Shown: positions 1-7,183 of the stretch, piece by piece
Layout of the letters: the number at the start of each line of letters is the position of its first letter
Position numbering within the stretch: position 1 is the first letter of the stretch
NCBI GenBank assembly: GCA_017853785.1
Contig: JAFMIX010000037.1
Location: 1 to 13,397 of the forward strand
Length of the DNA stretch: 13,397 bases
Source: Verrucomicrobiales bacterium
GTDB taxonomy: Bacteria > Verrucomicrobiota > Verrucomicrobiia > Limisphaerales > JAFMIX01
Reading direction: 5' to 3'
The notes under the pieces: model-generated
Told to the model about the DNA's origin: nothing
The model's database searches: none
The model's input: the letters and a program-made list of their open reading frames with translations, nothing else
Made by a program: the position numbers and the translations under genes

Positions 1-733
1 TGTGTGAACTGTAGCTGCCGACGGGATAGATGCGGGCCACGGGGATTTCGGTGGAGGGGTAGCCGAGGCGGATCGCTTTCCAACCAAGGTATTGTTCAAT
101 CTCGTATTTTACGAACGCGGGTTGGAATGGATCCACGCGCGGGTCGCGGAGGAAGGCCAGGGAGAAGGCGCGGAAGCCGTTAGTGGTGTCGGTCATCCAT
201 TTGAGGCTGGCGAGCGAGAACAGCGGCGCGTGGAGCAGGCGGATGGCCCAATAGCGGAGCGCCGGGGTATTGACGGCCTGGCCGCCGGGTTGGAAGCGGG
301 AGCCTTGGACGTAGCCGTAGCCTTGATCCAGCCAGCGGATGAATTCAGGGACGGCGGCCGGGTTGTCGCGGTTGTTGCCGTTGATCATGATGACGCCGGC
401 ATAGGGCTGGGTGTAGAGCCAGCGGATGGCGACTTTGATGTTTTCGCTCAAGCCGCCGTTTTTCTTGAGGGCGGTGACGCCGCGGACGCCGTATTGTTCC
501 TGCAAGTCGAGCGCGGCGGTGCCGTCGGTGGAGCCATCGTCGCCGATCATGAGGTCGAATTTGCGTTCGGCCAACGGGGGGAGTTGGTCGAGCATTTTGG
601 TGAGCAGGCGGCGTTCGTTAAAGGCGAAGATATAGAGGACGTACCGGTGGACGGGGTCGTGGCGGAGTTTGATTTCGTGTTCAGCGAGGACGGCGGCATC
701 GCGGTGGGCGGTGATGGTTTCGGTTGGATTCAT
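1..733 (-). CDS. Family 2 glycosyltransferase, C-terminus cut by the window edge
   Basis: Read on the minus strand from the ATG at 733, this frame stays open for 244 codons to the left edge, so the C-terminus lies outside the window. It is a GT-A fold, family 2 glycosyltransferase of the polyprenyl/dolichyl-phosphate sugar transferase type. Visible motifs are Phe-Asn-Glu at residues 38-40 (nucleotide-sugar entry strand), DDGSTDGT at 65-72, and a later VQGSRF...GGQAVNTP block at about 142-157 followed by TDTTNGFRAFS at 181-191, typical of this subclass. Where most members have an Asp-x-Asp metal motif, this one reads NGNNRD at 118-123. No membrane helix appears in the visible part, so it probably acts at the cytoplasmic face. 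It follows the glycosylphosphotransferase gene on the same strand after a 78-bp gap and is probably co-transcribed with it. No clear Shine-Dalgarno site precedes the start. The exact sugar donor and acceptor cannot be read from the sequence. Confidence 0.88.
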   Translation of the reverse strand, partial: MNPTETITAHRDAAVLAEHEIKLRHDPVHRYVLYIFAFNERRLLTKMLDQLPPLAERKFDLMIGDDGSTDGTAALDLQEQYGVRGVTALKKNGGLSENIKVAIRWLYTQPYAGVIMINGNNRDNPAAVPEFIRWLDQGYGYVQGSRFQPGGQAVNTPALRYWAIRLLHAPLFSLASLKWMTDTTNGFRAFSLAFLRDPRVDPFQPAFVKYEIEQYLGWKAIRLGYPSTEIPVARIYPVGSYSSH

Positions 734-811
734 TGTTTGGACTCTGAGGTTTAAGACGGACAGACTCCTGGGACAGCGGGGGTAAGGTTTTTTGAATGTG
801 GGGCTGGGTGG

Positions 812-2347
812 TCAAGATCGCGCGGATTCTAGTGCGGGCCGTGATGCTTGCAAGTCGGATTGCGATCCGGTGGGTTCAGGTATTCGCTCTTTTGGCAAGG
901 GGTTGGGGTTTTCCGGGGGGGCGGCAAAAATCTTGGTGTCGCTGGTGTGGTAATGTTCCCGGCGGCCGGCGGCGGGCTTGACGCCGCCGCGCAAGATGAT
1001 GCGCACGGTGTCGAGCAGGATGAAGATGTCCAGAAAGACGCTCATGTTCTTGGCGTAATAGAGGTCGAATTCCAGTTTGCGGCGGGCGTCGGCCACGGAT
1101 GCACCGTAGGGATAATTCACCTGAGCCCAGCCGGTGATGCCGGGTTGCACCAGCATCCGCTCCTGAAAGTAGGGGATTTCCTTGGCGAGCAGAGCGACGA
1201 ATTCAGGCCGCTCAGGGCGTGGGCCGACCAAGGACATTTCGCCGCGCAGGACGTTCCAGAGCTGCGGGATCTCATCAATGCGGTATTGGCGGAGAAAGTT
1301 GCCGCCGGGAATGGCGCGGGCATCGCCGGCGCTGGCCCAGACAGGTGCGCCCGCCGATTCGGCGTCCACCCGCATGGTCCGGAGTTTGATCACGTGGAAG
1401 GGTTTGCCAAAGCGGCCGCTCCGGATCTGGCGGTAGAAGATCGGGCCGGAGGGCGAAAAGATTTTGACCCAGACCATGCCGGCGAGGAGGAATGGCCACA
1501 GGCAGCAGAGGCCGATGGTGGCGGTGGCGACATCGAAGGCCCGTTTTAATTTTTTAAGATAGATCATCCGGGGCGAGCCGCTGGCGGTGAGCAGCCATTC
1601 CGGGGTGATCAGCGGGAGGGGGATGCATTGGCACATCTCCTCAAACAGGCCGATGATGGGCATGACGCTGACGCCGGAGTAACGCAGTTGGCAGAAGCGT
1701 TGGCACATTTTCGGGTCGAGAATGCTTTGGTTGGTGCAGAGAATGCGCTCCAGTTTGTGGCGCTGCGTGATTTCGGTAAGCGCGCCCACCGAACCGAGAA
1801 CGGGCAGGGTGGTCGCGGGCCGGTAATTTTCGTAATGAACGACGCCGATGAGATCGAGGTAATGCCGGCCAAAGTCCTGCAAGAGCAGCGCTTCCGCCTC
1901 GTCTTCAGCCGAGGTCACGATCAGCGCCACGCGTTCCCGGTAGTTCCGGAATCGGCGATGCAGCCAGACATGATGCAGCAGCAACACCAGGTAGCTGAGG
2001 CTGGTGCTGATCAACATCACGCCGCGGCCGATGCGGGCGGAGAAATTGAGATAAAAGACGCCCAACATCGGCCCGAGGGCGAATAAGAGGCAAAACCCGA
2101 TCAGGAGAAAGCGGTTGAAGAATTGCTGGTTGGCACTGTGCAGCGAATACAGGCCACACACATAGGCCGCGCTGGCAAACACCAACGCTCCCAAGATGAT
2201 TCCAGACCAACATTCCACCAGCGCATGATCCCAGATTTCCGGCAGGCGAAGCGCGATGCCGAAGCCAAAGGCGATGGAAAAAATCAGGACATCGAGCAAA
2301 AAGTGCCGGACTACGCCGACCCAGTATTTTGATGCACTATTATTCAT
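812..2347 (-). CDS. Polyprenyl-phosphate glycosylphosphotransferase (exopolysaccharide priming enzyme)
   Basis: This 511-residue inner-membrane protein of the bacterial sugar transferase family (WbaP/WcaJ/CpsE type) is predicted to move a sugar phosphate from a UDP-sugar to undecaprenyl phosphate, the first step of exopolysaccharide synthesis. Four hydrophobic helices lie at about 14-34, 46-66, 79-100 and 108-128. A degenerate Rossmann-like region follows (about 138-260). The catalytic domain runs from about 265 and opens with a hydrophobic re-entrant helix (274-298). Its motifs are KLRTM at 321-325, RIDEIPQLWNVLRGEMSLVG at 356-375 with the Asp-Glu pair D358/E359, PRPE at 376-379, and QPGITGWAQVNY at 401-412. 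A polar, probably disordered tail of about 50 residues follows. The frame is open to an ATG at 2551. I chose the ATG at 2347 because it starts just before the first membrane helix and lies about 50 bp downstream of a promoter-like sequence. The upstream part looks non-coding. Confidence 0.92.
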   Translation of the reverse strand: MNNSASKYWVGVVRHFLLDVLIFSIAFGFGIALRLPEIWDHALVECWSGIILGALVFASAAYVCGLYSLHSANQQFFNRFLLIGFCLLFALGPMLGVFYLNFSARIGRGVMLISTSLSYLVLLLHHVWLHRRFRNYRERVALIVTSAEDEAEALLLQDFGRHYLDLIGVVHYENYRPATTLPVLGSVGALTEITQRHKLERILCTNQSILDPKMCQRFCQLRYSGVSVMPIIGLFEEMCQCIPLPLITPEWLLTASGSPRMIYLKKLKRAFDVATATIGLCCLWPFLLAGMVWVKIFSPSGPIFYRQIRSGRFGKPFHVIKLRTMRVDAESAGAPVWASAGDARAIPGGNFLRQYRIDEIPQLWNVLRGEMSLVGPRPERPEFVALLAKEIPYFQERMLVQPGITGWAQVNYPYGASVADARRKLEFDLYYAKNMSVFLDIFILLDTVRIILRGGVKPAAGRREHYHTSDTKIFAAPPENPNPLPKERIPEPTGSQSDLQASRPALESARS

Positions 2348-2706
2348 CCGGACACGACAAGGCAGTTTCCATCCTTGGAAAAAACGTCCTTGATTGAGGG
2401 ACAGTATGTATCTTGACTGCCCCGTGGCAAGAAAATTAACCGTTTCACCGTTGTTGTGGTAAGTCGGCACTTGACGCAGGATTCTGGGGCAATATCGTTC
2501 CGCACCATGAATCGCGCTAAAAAATTTTCCTCGCGTCCGCACCGGCGTCAATCCCGGCCCAGAGGCCAGCGGGACGCACTGGATTTCGGATGGCCGGCCT
2601 GAGCGTCTGCGCCTCCGATCCCAGCTCGCTTCGTATGATTTCCATCAGTTGCCGGCATCGTTACTCCGACCATCCCGTCCGCCAAATGGGCGCACCCCGC
2701 CATTAA
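2348..2706. other. 359-bp divergent intergenic region between the two glycan gene groups
   Basis: No convincing gene is visible between the phosphotransferase start and the MBOAT start. The minus-strand frame of the phosphotransferase stays open as far as 2551, but its translation is unlike the family N-terminus. The half near 2400-2480 is relatively AT-rich and should hold the promoters for both directions. A plus-strand box pair, TTGACG at 2471-2476 and TATCGT at 2493-2498 with a 16-bp spacer, is a weak candidate promoter for the MBOAT gene. It would leave a leader of about 200 bases. No terminator, repeat array or small RNA structure stands out. Confidence 0.5.
2403..2430 (-). promoter_or_regulatory. 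Candidate sigma-70-like promoter for the glycosylphosphotransferase gene
   Basis: On the minus strand a TTGCCA box (2430-2425, five of six matches to the -35 consensus) is followed after 16 bp by CATACT (2408-2403, four of six matches to the -10 consensus). Transcription would start near 2396, about 50 bp ahead of the ATG at 2347. The start-distal frame between 2348 and 2551 would then be largely untranscribed, which supports the shorter gene model. Promoter consensus in this lineage is assumed, not shown. Confidence 0.35.
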
Positions 2707-4107
2707 ATGCTGTTCAATTCGCTCAATTTCGTAATTTTTCTGGTGCTGGTGCTGGCGGCAGTCCGGGTGGGTGGATTGCGCTGGCGTAATGGGATCTTGT
2801 TGGTGGCGGGCTTCATCTTCTACGGCTGGTGGGACTGGCGCTACCTTGGGCTGCTCGGCTTCAATTGCCTCACCGCTTATTACGGCGCGCTTCGGATCAC
2901 CACCGCGGCTTCGCCCCGGGAAAAGCGCCGGTGGTGCGGCGCGTGCATCACGGTCTGTGTCGGGCTGTTGTGTTATTTCAAGTATCGCGGCTTCTTTCTG
3001 GAGAACATCACCGCGCTGCTTACGCAAATGGGTTTCATGTCGGCAGCCCGGACCATTTCCTTCATCCTCCCCGCGGGCGTCTCTTTCTACACTTTTCAGG
3101 CGATCGCCTATCTGGTGGACGTCTATCGCGGCGTGACGCCCGTGTGTCGCGACCTGCGGGACTTTCTGTTGTTCAAAACTTTCTTCCCTCAGCTCGTCGC
3201 CGGACCGATTGAACGCGCGAACCATCTCCTGCCGCAAATCCAAAATCCCCGCGCCATCACGAACGCCGACATCATCGAGGGCTTTTACCTTGTGCTCTGG
3301 GGTTACTGCAAAAAAGTCGCCATCGCCGACAACCTGGCGCTCAAGGTCACACGTATTTTCAGTCAGGATCAGTTCAGCACCGGGGACGTGGTGCTGGGCG
3401 CGGTGGGTTTCACCTTTCAGGTCTATGCCGACTTCAGTGGGTATATTGACATCGCCCGCGGGGTGGCCCGATGGTTCGGGGTGAACCTGATGGAAAATTT
3501 CAATTTCCCCTACTACGCGACCAGCCCGCAGGATTTCTGGCGGCGCTGGCACATCAGCCTGGGTTCGTGGCTGCGCGACTACCTTTACATCCCGCTGGGC
3601 GGCAGCCGCGGTGGCCGCCTCCGCACCTCGCTGAATCTGCTGACGGTGATGCTCATTGGCGGGCTTTGGCATGGGCCATCTTGGGCTTATGTGATCTGGG
3701 GCGCTTATCAGGGGTTGATCCTCTCGCTCCACCGCGCCTATGTCGCTTGGCGTGGCGAGCGGCGTCATTCCCATGCCTCGCGCGTAGCTTGCATCGCCGG
3801 GAATTTTCTCCTCACGATTTACGGGATGTTCATCTTCCGCGCCGCGTCGTGGGATCAGATCTGCACGGCCACCGGTGCGCTGTTTCAATTCCAGTTTTCC
3901 GCAAGCTTCCTCCCGTTGCTGTTCAAGATGCTGCCCTACGTGGGGCTGATTCTGCTCATGGAGACTCCGGCCTTTCTGACGCGGAATCCCTGGTTCTTTG
4001 TCCGCCGCCGGCCGGTGCTGGTCGCGGCGGTTTTCCTGTTCCTGTTCTACATCACCCTTATCATGGGAGTCACCGGTGGCGACCAATTCATCTACTTTGC
4101 ATTCTGA
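2707..4107 (+). CDS. MBOAT family O-acyltransferase (AlgI/DltB-like)
   Basis: This 466-residue polytopic membrane protein belongs to the membrane-bound O-acyltransferase family. Relatives such as AlgI and DltB pass an acyl group across the cytoplasmic membrane for attachment to exported polymers. The N-terminus (MLFNSLNFVIFL) and C-terminus (FIYFAF) are typical of full-length AlgI-type members, so start and end are well supported. Conserved blocks are ILPAGVSFYTFQAI at about 120-133, FFPQLVAGPIER at 159-170, YADFSGYIDIA at 240-250, FWRRWHISLGSWLRDYLYIPLGG at about 277-299, and GGLWHGPSWAYVIWG at 318-332. H322 is the expected catalytic histidine. About nine to eleven hydrophobic helices are visible. 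The stop codon overlaps the likely start of the following SGNH-like gene by 11 bp, implying translational coupling. Substrate is inferred from context: acetylation of the exopolysaccharide whose priming gene lies divergently upstream. Confidence 0.95.
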   Translation: MLFNSLNFVIFLVLVLAAVRVGGLRWRNGILLVAGFIFYGWWDWRYLGLLGFNCLTAYYGALRITTAASPREKRRWCGACITVCVGLLCYFKYRGFFLENITALLTQMGFMSAARTISFILPAGVSFYTFQAIAYLVDVYRGVTPVCRDLRDFLLFKTFFPQLVAGPIERANHLLPQIQNPRAITNADIIEGFYLVLWGYCKKVAIADNLALKVTRIFSQDQFSTGDVVLGAVGFTFQVYADFSGYIDIARGVARWFGVNLMENFNFPYYATSPQDFWRRWHISLGSWLRDYLYIPLGGSRGGRLRTSLNLLTVMLIGGLWHGPSWAYVIWGAYQGLILSLHRAYVAWRGERRHSHASRVACIAGNFLLTIYGMFIFRAASWDQICTATGALFQFQFSASFLPLLFKMLPYVGLILLMETPAFLTRNPWFFVRRRPVLVAAVFLFLFYITLIMGVTGGDQFIYFAF

Positions 4108-5134
4108 GGCGGCAACCCCGGTCCCGGCGGAAACGCGGCTCACCCCGCTGTGGCTTTTCGTGGTGGCGGTCTTGTTGATTGAGACCGCCATGCGAGTCAT
4201 GCCGGAGGGTTTCATGACCCGCACCGTCCAGCATCGGGCCGAGGAAATCCGCTACCTGCCGCCGGCGGACGTGCAACTGATGGGCGACAGCGCCACGAGC
4301 GGTATCCGCGCGGGGCTGCTCGAACGGTTCATCGGCCAGGATTATCAGGTCAGCAACTACGCGCTGCCCGGCACGTCGCCGCTTTTTAACTACTTTGTCC
4401 TCCGCCGGCAGATCGCCGCCGGCAAGGCCCCCCGCGTCATCGTGCTCGCCCCGCATCCGTTTGTCTGGTCGGACCCGCTGCTCGACCGGTTCCTGTCCCG
4501 GTTCGCCACCCCCGCGGAATCCGTGCAACTGCTCCGCGACGGCGTCAATCTCGATCACTGGCTCTACGGCACGCTGTGCCGGTTCAGCTACACGCTCCGT
4601 TACCGCGAGGAATTTTACAGCGCCATCACCACCGGCAATCTCACCTTCTTCCGCCAGCTGGAATCTTCCATCACCTCCGTGCAGAATACCCGGGCGAAAA
4701 TCGGCGCCACCGAACCGCAGCCGCCCCTGCCTGGAAAATCCATCCTCGATGCCGGCATCGTGCCGCCCGTCCTTTCCGCGCCCATCGCCATCCATTCCTA
4801 CAACGAGCTCTACATCGAAAAGTTTTTCGAATTGGCCGAAGCCAATGGCATCCGCGTCATCTGGTTGAGCCTGCCCGTGCCAGAACTCCTGCTCGACAAG
4901 CCGGACCGCGCCGAGCGCACCGCCGTTTTCAGTGCCTTCCTGAACCGGATGATGGCCAAGCACAAGAATCTTTCGGCCATCTCCACGGCGGTGCCGACCA
5001 TGCCGGACTCATATTTCATGGATGCATGGCATTTGAATTCCTACGGGGCTTGGGTGTTTTCGCAGATGGCCGGAGAGGAGTTGGCCGACTGGCTTAAATT
5101 GCATTCGTTAAGCGGCGGTTCGGCGTTGCCCTAG
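4097..5134 (+). CDS. Membrane-anchored SGNH-hydrolase-like protein, likely O-acyltransferase partner
   Basis: With the start at TTG 4097 the product has 345 residues. One hydrophobic helix lies at about 17-34, and the rest is probably periplasmic. SGNH/GDSL features are visible: LMGDSATSG at about 61-69 with a candidate nucleophile S65, SNYALPGTSP at 86-95 (second block), and DAWHLNSYG at 309-317, which supplies the Asp-x-x-His pair D309/H312. Such proteins partner AlgI-type MBOAT enzymes, as AlgX/AlgJ do in alginate acetylation, and place the acyl group on the exported polymer. The gene lies directly behind the MBOAT gene. An ATG at 3998 is in frame, but it would overlap that gene by 110 bp and add a Cys/Ser/Arg-rich stretch that looks like a shadow translation, so I prefer the TTG. 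The start remains uncertain. No Shine-Dalgarno site is obvious. A plain esterase role is the alternative. Confidence 0.8.
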   Translation: MHSEAATPVPAETRLTPLWLFVVAVLLIETAMRVMPEGFMTRTVQHRAEEIRYLPPADVQLMGDSATSGIRAGLLERFIGQDYQVSNYALPGTSPLFNYFVLRRQIAAGKAPRVIVLAPHPFVWSDPLLDRFLSRFATPAESVQLLRDGVNLDHWLYGTLCRFSYTLRYREEFYSAITTGNLTFFRQLESSITSVQNTRAKIGATEPQPPLPGKSILDAGIVPPVLSAPIAIHSYNELYIEKFFELAEANGIRVIWLSLPVPELLLDKPDRAERTAVFSAFLNRMMAKHKNLSAISTAVPTMPDSYFMDAWHLNSYGAWVFSQMAGEELADWLKLHSLSGGSALP

Positions 5135-5221
5135 CCTAGTTTTTCCCGCCGCCGAATTCCGGAGTCTAACTCTCCGAGTCCGTTTGAATGCCGGGATTCA
5201 CCTTGCCAATGCGGGCGGCGG
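5112..5221 (+). repeat. Three complementary GC-rich arms between the SGNH-like gene and nuoA
   Basis: Arm A is GCGGCGG (5112-5118, inside the end of the SGNH-like gene). Arm B is CCGCCGCC (5146-5153). Arm C is GGCGGCGG (5214-5221, ending 16 bp before the nuoA start). B can pair with A over 7 bp or with C over 8 bp, so the two hairpins exclude each other. No T-run follows either. Short CGG/CCG runs arise easily in GC-rich DNA, so a regulatory role is only a possibility. Confidence 0.25.
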
Positions 5222-5237
5222 TTTCTAATTTCTTCCC

Positions 5238-5630
5238 ATGAATGAGCCGCAGTTGCCTCAATATCTTGCCGTGCTGATGCTTTTTGCTCTGGCGGTCGCC
5301 GCCACGGGGGGGATGATCGTTTTCTCCATCTTGCTGGGGCAGCGGGGGCGGAGATCCAAAATCAAGGACACGGCCTATGAGTGCGGAATGCTGCCCGTTG
5401 GCAGCGGCAGCCCGCGGCTTTCGGTCAAATTCTATCTCGTGGCCATGCTTTTCATCCTGTTCGATATTGAGGTGGTGTTCATGTATCCGTGGGCGGTGAT
5501 CTACAAAACGATGCTCGCCGATCCGGCCACCCGGAACCTGATCCTGGGTTCGATGGTGAGCTTCCTCGGCATCCTGTTTGTCGGCTACATTTACGCGTTG
5601 AAAAAAGGCGCCTTCGATTGGAAAAGTTAA
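5238..5630 (+). CDS. nuoA: NADH-quinone oxidoreductase subunit A
   Basis: This 130-residue inner-membrane protein matches NuoA/ND3, a small membrane subunit of respiratory complex I next to the quinone site. Three helices lie at about 8-34, 65-88 and 100-121. The long loop after the first helix carries the family signature TAYECG at 45-50 with the conserved Cys49, and the second helix carries FDIEVVFMYPW at 75-85. Length and motifs are complete. The ATG at 5238 puts the N-terminus right before the first helix. There is only a weak ribosome binding site (TTTCTTCCC precedes the ATG). It is not followed by nuoB: the next gene is a sugar phosphate mutase after 75 bp. Either the other complex I genes lie elsewhere or this is an extra copy. 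Sequence beyond this window would decide. Confidence 0.95.
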   Translation: MNEPQLPQYLAVLMLFALAVAATGGMIVFSILLGQRGRRSKIKDTAYECGMLPVGSGSPRLSVKFYLVAMLFILFDIEVVFMYPWAVIYKTMLADPATRNLILGSMVSFLGILFVGYIYALKKGAFDWKS

Positions 5631-5705
5631 CGGCAGAACCCGCAAGTCAGAATGGCAACAAACTCCCCGGATTCATGACTTCTGGATTCGGACTCCTGAA
5701 TTTTT

Positions 5706-7142
5706 ATGGCTCAAATCAAATTCGGCACCTCCGGGTGGCGTGACATCATCGCCCGCGACTTCACCTTTGATAACGTCCGCCTCGCCACCCAGGCGATTGC
5801 GGATTACCTCAATGCGGAGCGAAAAAAAGCTGCCTCACCAATCCGCAGTCGCAAGCCGGTTCTGATTCTTGGGTGCGACGCGCGCTTTCTCGGCAAGGAA
5901 TTTTCGCTCGCCGCCGCCGAGGTGCTCGAAGCTAATGGTATCCGCTGCCTGCTGTGCGACCGGCCCACCCCCACGCCGGTCATCTCGCACACCATCCGCG
6001 TCAAGCAGGCCATCGGCGGCATCAACTTCACCGCCAGCCACAACCCCGCCGAGTATCAGGGGCTGAAATTTTCCACCTCCAACGGCGCGCCCGCCACGCC
6101 CGATGTGACCAAGCAGATCGAGGCCAACATCGTCAAGCTGCAGGCTAAGAACTGGTCGCTCGCCAAGCCTGCCGTCATCGGCACTTACAAGTGCCAGACC
6201 ATCGATCCGATGCCGGATTATTTCCGCGCGCTCAAGAAGTTCGTCCGCTTCGATGTCATCAAAAAGGCGAAGATGAAAATTGCCGTGGAGCTGATGTATG
6301 GCACGGGACGTGGCTATCTCGACACGCTGCTGGAAAATTGCGGTGCGAAAATCACCCGTTTCCACGACGAGACGAACCCGCTTTTTGGTGGCCACCACCC
6401 CGAACCGAACGCGCACGGCATGGAAGTCGTCAGTGAATTTGTCCGCAGCGGTAAAGCGCAGATCGGCCTCGGCCTCGACGGCGACGCCGATCGTTTCGGC
6501 ATCGTGGATCAGGACGGCACCTGGCTCACGCCCAATCAGATTCTCGCCCTCACGCTCTATCACCTGAAGAAGAATCGCGGTTGGACCGGCGCGGTCGTCC
6601 GCACCGTGCCGACGAGCCATCAGGTGGACGCCATCGCCGGGATGCATGGCGTTAAGTTGCATGAGACGCCCGTCGGCTTCAAATACATCGGAGCATTGAT
6701 GGAAAGCGAGCCCGTGATTGTCGGCGGCGAGGAATCCGGCGGCTTAAGTGTAAAAGGGCATGTTCCGGAAAAGGACGGCATCCTCGCCTGCCTGCTGATG
6801 GCGGAACTGGTCGCCACGGAAGGCTGTTCCCTCGGCAAAATCCTGCGCGGACTCGAAAAACTCATCGGTGAATTTCACAGCGACCGCATCAACATCCCCA
6901 TCCAGCCTGAAAGCAAGGACGCCATCATGGCCAAGCTTGGCAGTGGCTTGAAAACCATCGGAAAATTTCCGGTGGAGCAGTTTGTCACCACCGACGGCTA
7001 CAAATTTCTGCTGCCGAATCACGAATGGGTGGCGTTCCGTGCGAGCGGCACCGAACCGCTGTTCCGCTGCTACATCGAGGCGAAGTCGGTGGCGAATCTC
7101 AAGAGGCTCCGCGCCGCCTGCCGGGCTTTGCTGGCGGGGTAG
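5706..7142 (+). CDS. Phosphoglucomutase/phosphomannomutase (alpha-D-phosphohexomutase family)
   Basis: This 478-residue cytoplasmic enzyme interconverts hexose 6-phosphate and hexose 1-phosphate, supplying precursors for nucleotide sugars. All four active-site regions are present: TASHNP at 109-114 with the phosphorylated Ser111, the Mg-binding loop DGDADR at 258-263, the sugar-recognition loop GGEESGG at 340-346, and the phosphate-binding loop RASGTEP at 445-451. The N-terminal IKFGTSGWRDII (4-15) is also typical and fixes the start at ATG 5706. Length is normal for the family, so the gene looks intact. Glucose versus mannose preference cannot be read safely. The GEES loop is common in phosphoglucomutase-like members. 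Its position next to a glycan cassette suggests sugar supply to the polymer, but the same enzyme may serve central metabolism. It converges on the M36 protease gene with a 41-bp gap. Confidence 0.95.
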   Translation: MAQIKFGTSGWRDIIARDFTFDNVRLATQAIADYLNAERKKAASPIRSRKPVLILGCDARFLGKEFSLAAAEVLEANGIRCLLCDRPTPTPVISHTIRVKQAIGGINFTASHNPAEYQGLKFSTSNGAPATPDVTKQIEANIVKLQAKNWSLAKPAVIGTYKCQTIDPMPDYFRALKKFVRFDVIKKAKMKIAVELMYGTGRGYLDTLLENCGAKITRFHDETNPLFGGHHPEPNAHGMEVVSEFVRSGKAQIGLGLDGDADRFGIVDQDGTWLTPNQILALTLYHLKKNRGWTGAVVRTVPTSHQVDAIAGMHGVKLHETPVGFKYIGALMESEPVIVGGEESGGLSVKGHVPEKDGILACLLMAELVATEGCSLGKILRGLEKLIGEFHSDRINIPIQPESKDAIMAKLGSGLKTIGKFPVEQFVTTDGYKFLLPNHEWVAFRASGTEPLFRCYIEAKSVANLKRLRAACRALLAG

Positions 7143-7153
7143 GCTGGGGCTTT

Positions 7154-7174
7154 CGGGTTTTTTAAAATCCCCCG
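7154..7174. terminator. Possible bidirectional terminator-like palindrome
   Basis: The 41-bp gap between two convergent genes contains an imperfect palindrome: GGG, a run of six T, four A, then T and CCCCC. Paired, it could give a short hairpin with a T-run on either strand. The stem is only 6-7 bp with a mismatch and almost no loop, so this is a weak candidate supported mainly by its position. Confidence 0.2.
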
Positions 7175-7183
7175 ATTGCTTCG

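Noticed and set aside
92..754. A 220-codon open frame on the plus strand at the left end
   Set aside because: It is antisense to the family 2 glycosyltransferase, which carries clear motifs and runs off the edge. The plus-strand translation is a Gly/Val/Glu-rich shadow.
3998..4096. Extended start for the SGNH-like gene
   Set aside because: It would overlap the MBOAT gene by 110 bp, and the added residues are Ser/Cys/Arg-rich, as expected for an out-of-frame reading.
2548..4224. A 558-codon open frame on the minus strand opposite the MBOAT gene
   Set aside because: Its translation is low-complexity, rich in Gln, Glu, His, Arg and Pro with no motif. The plus-strand frame has full MBOAT family motifs from end to end. 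It is a GC-driven shadow.
5159..5175. CGGAG-7-CTCCG hairpin after the SGNH-like gene as a terminator
   Set aside because: The stem is only 5 bp and no T-run follows it.
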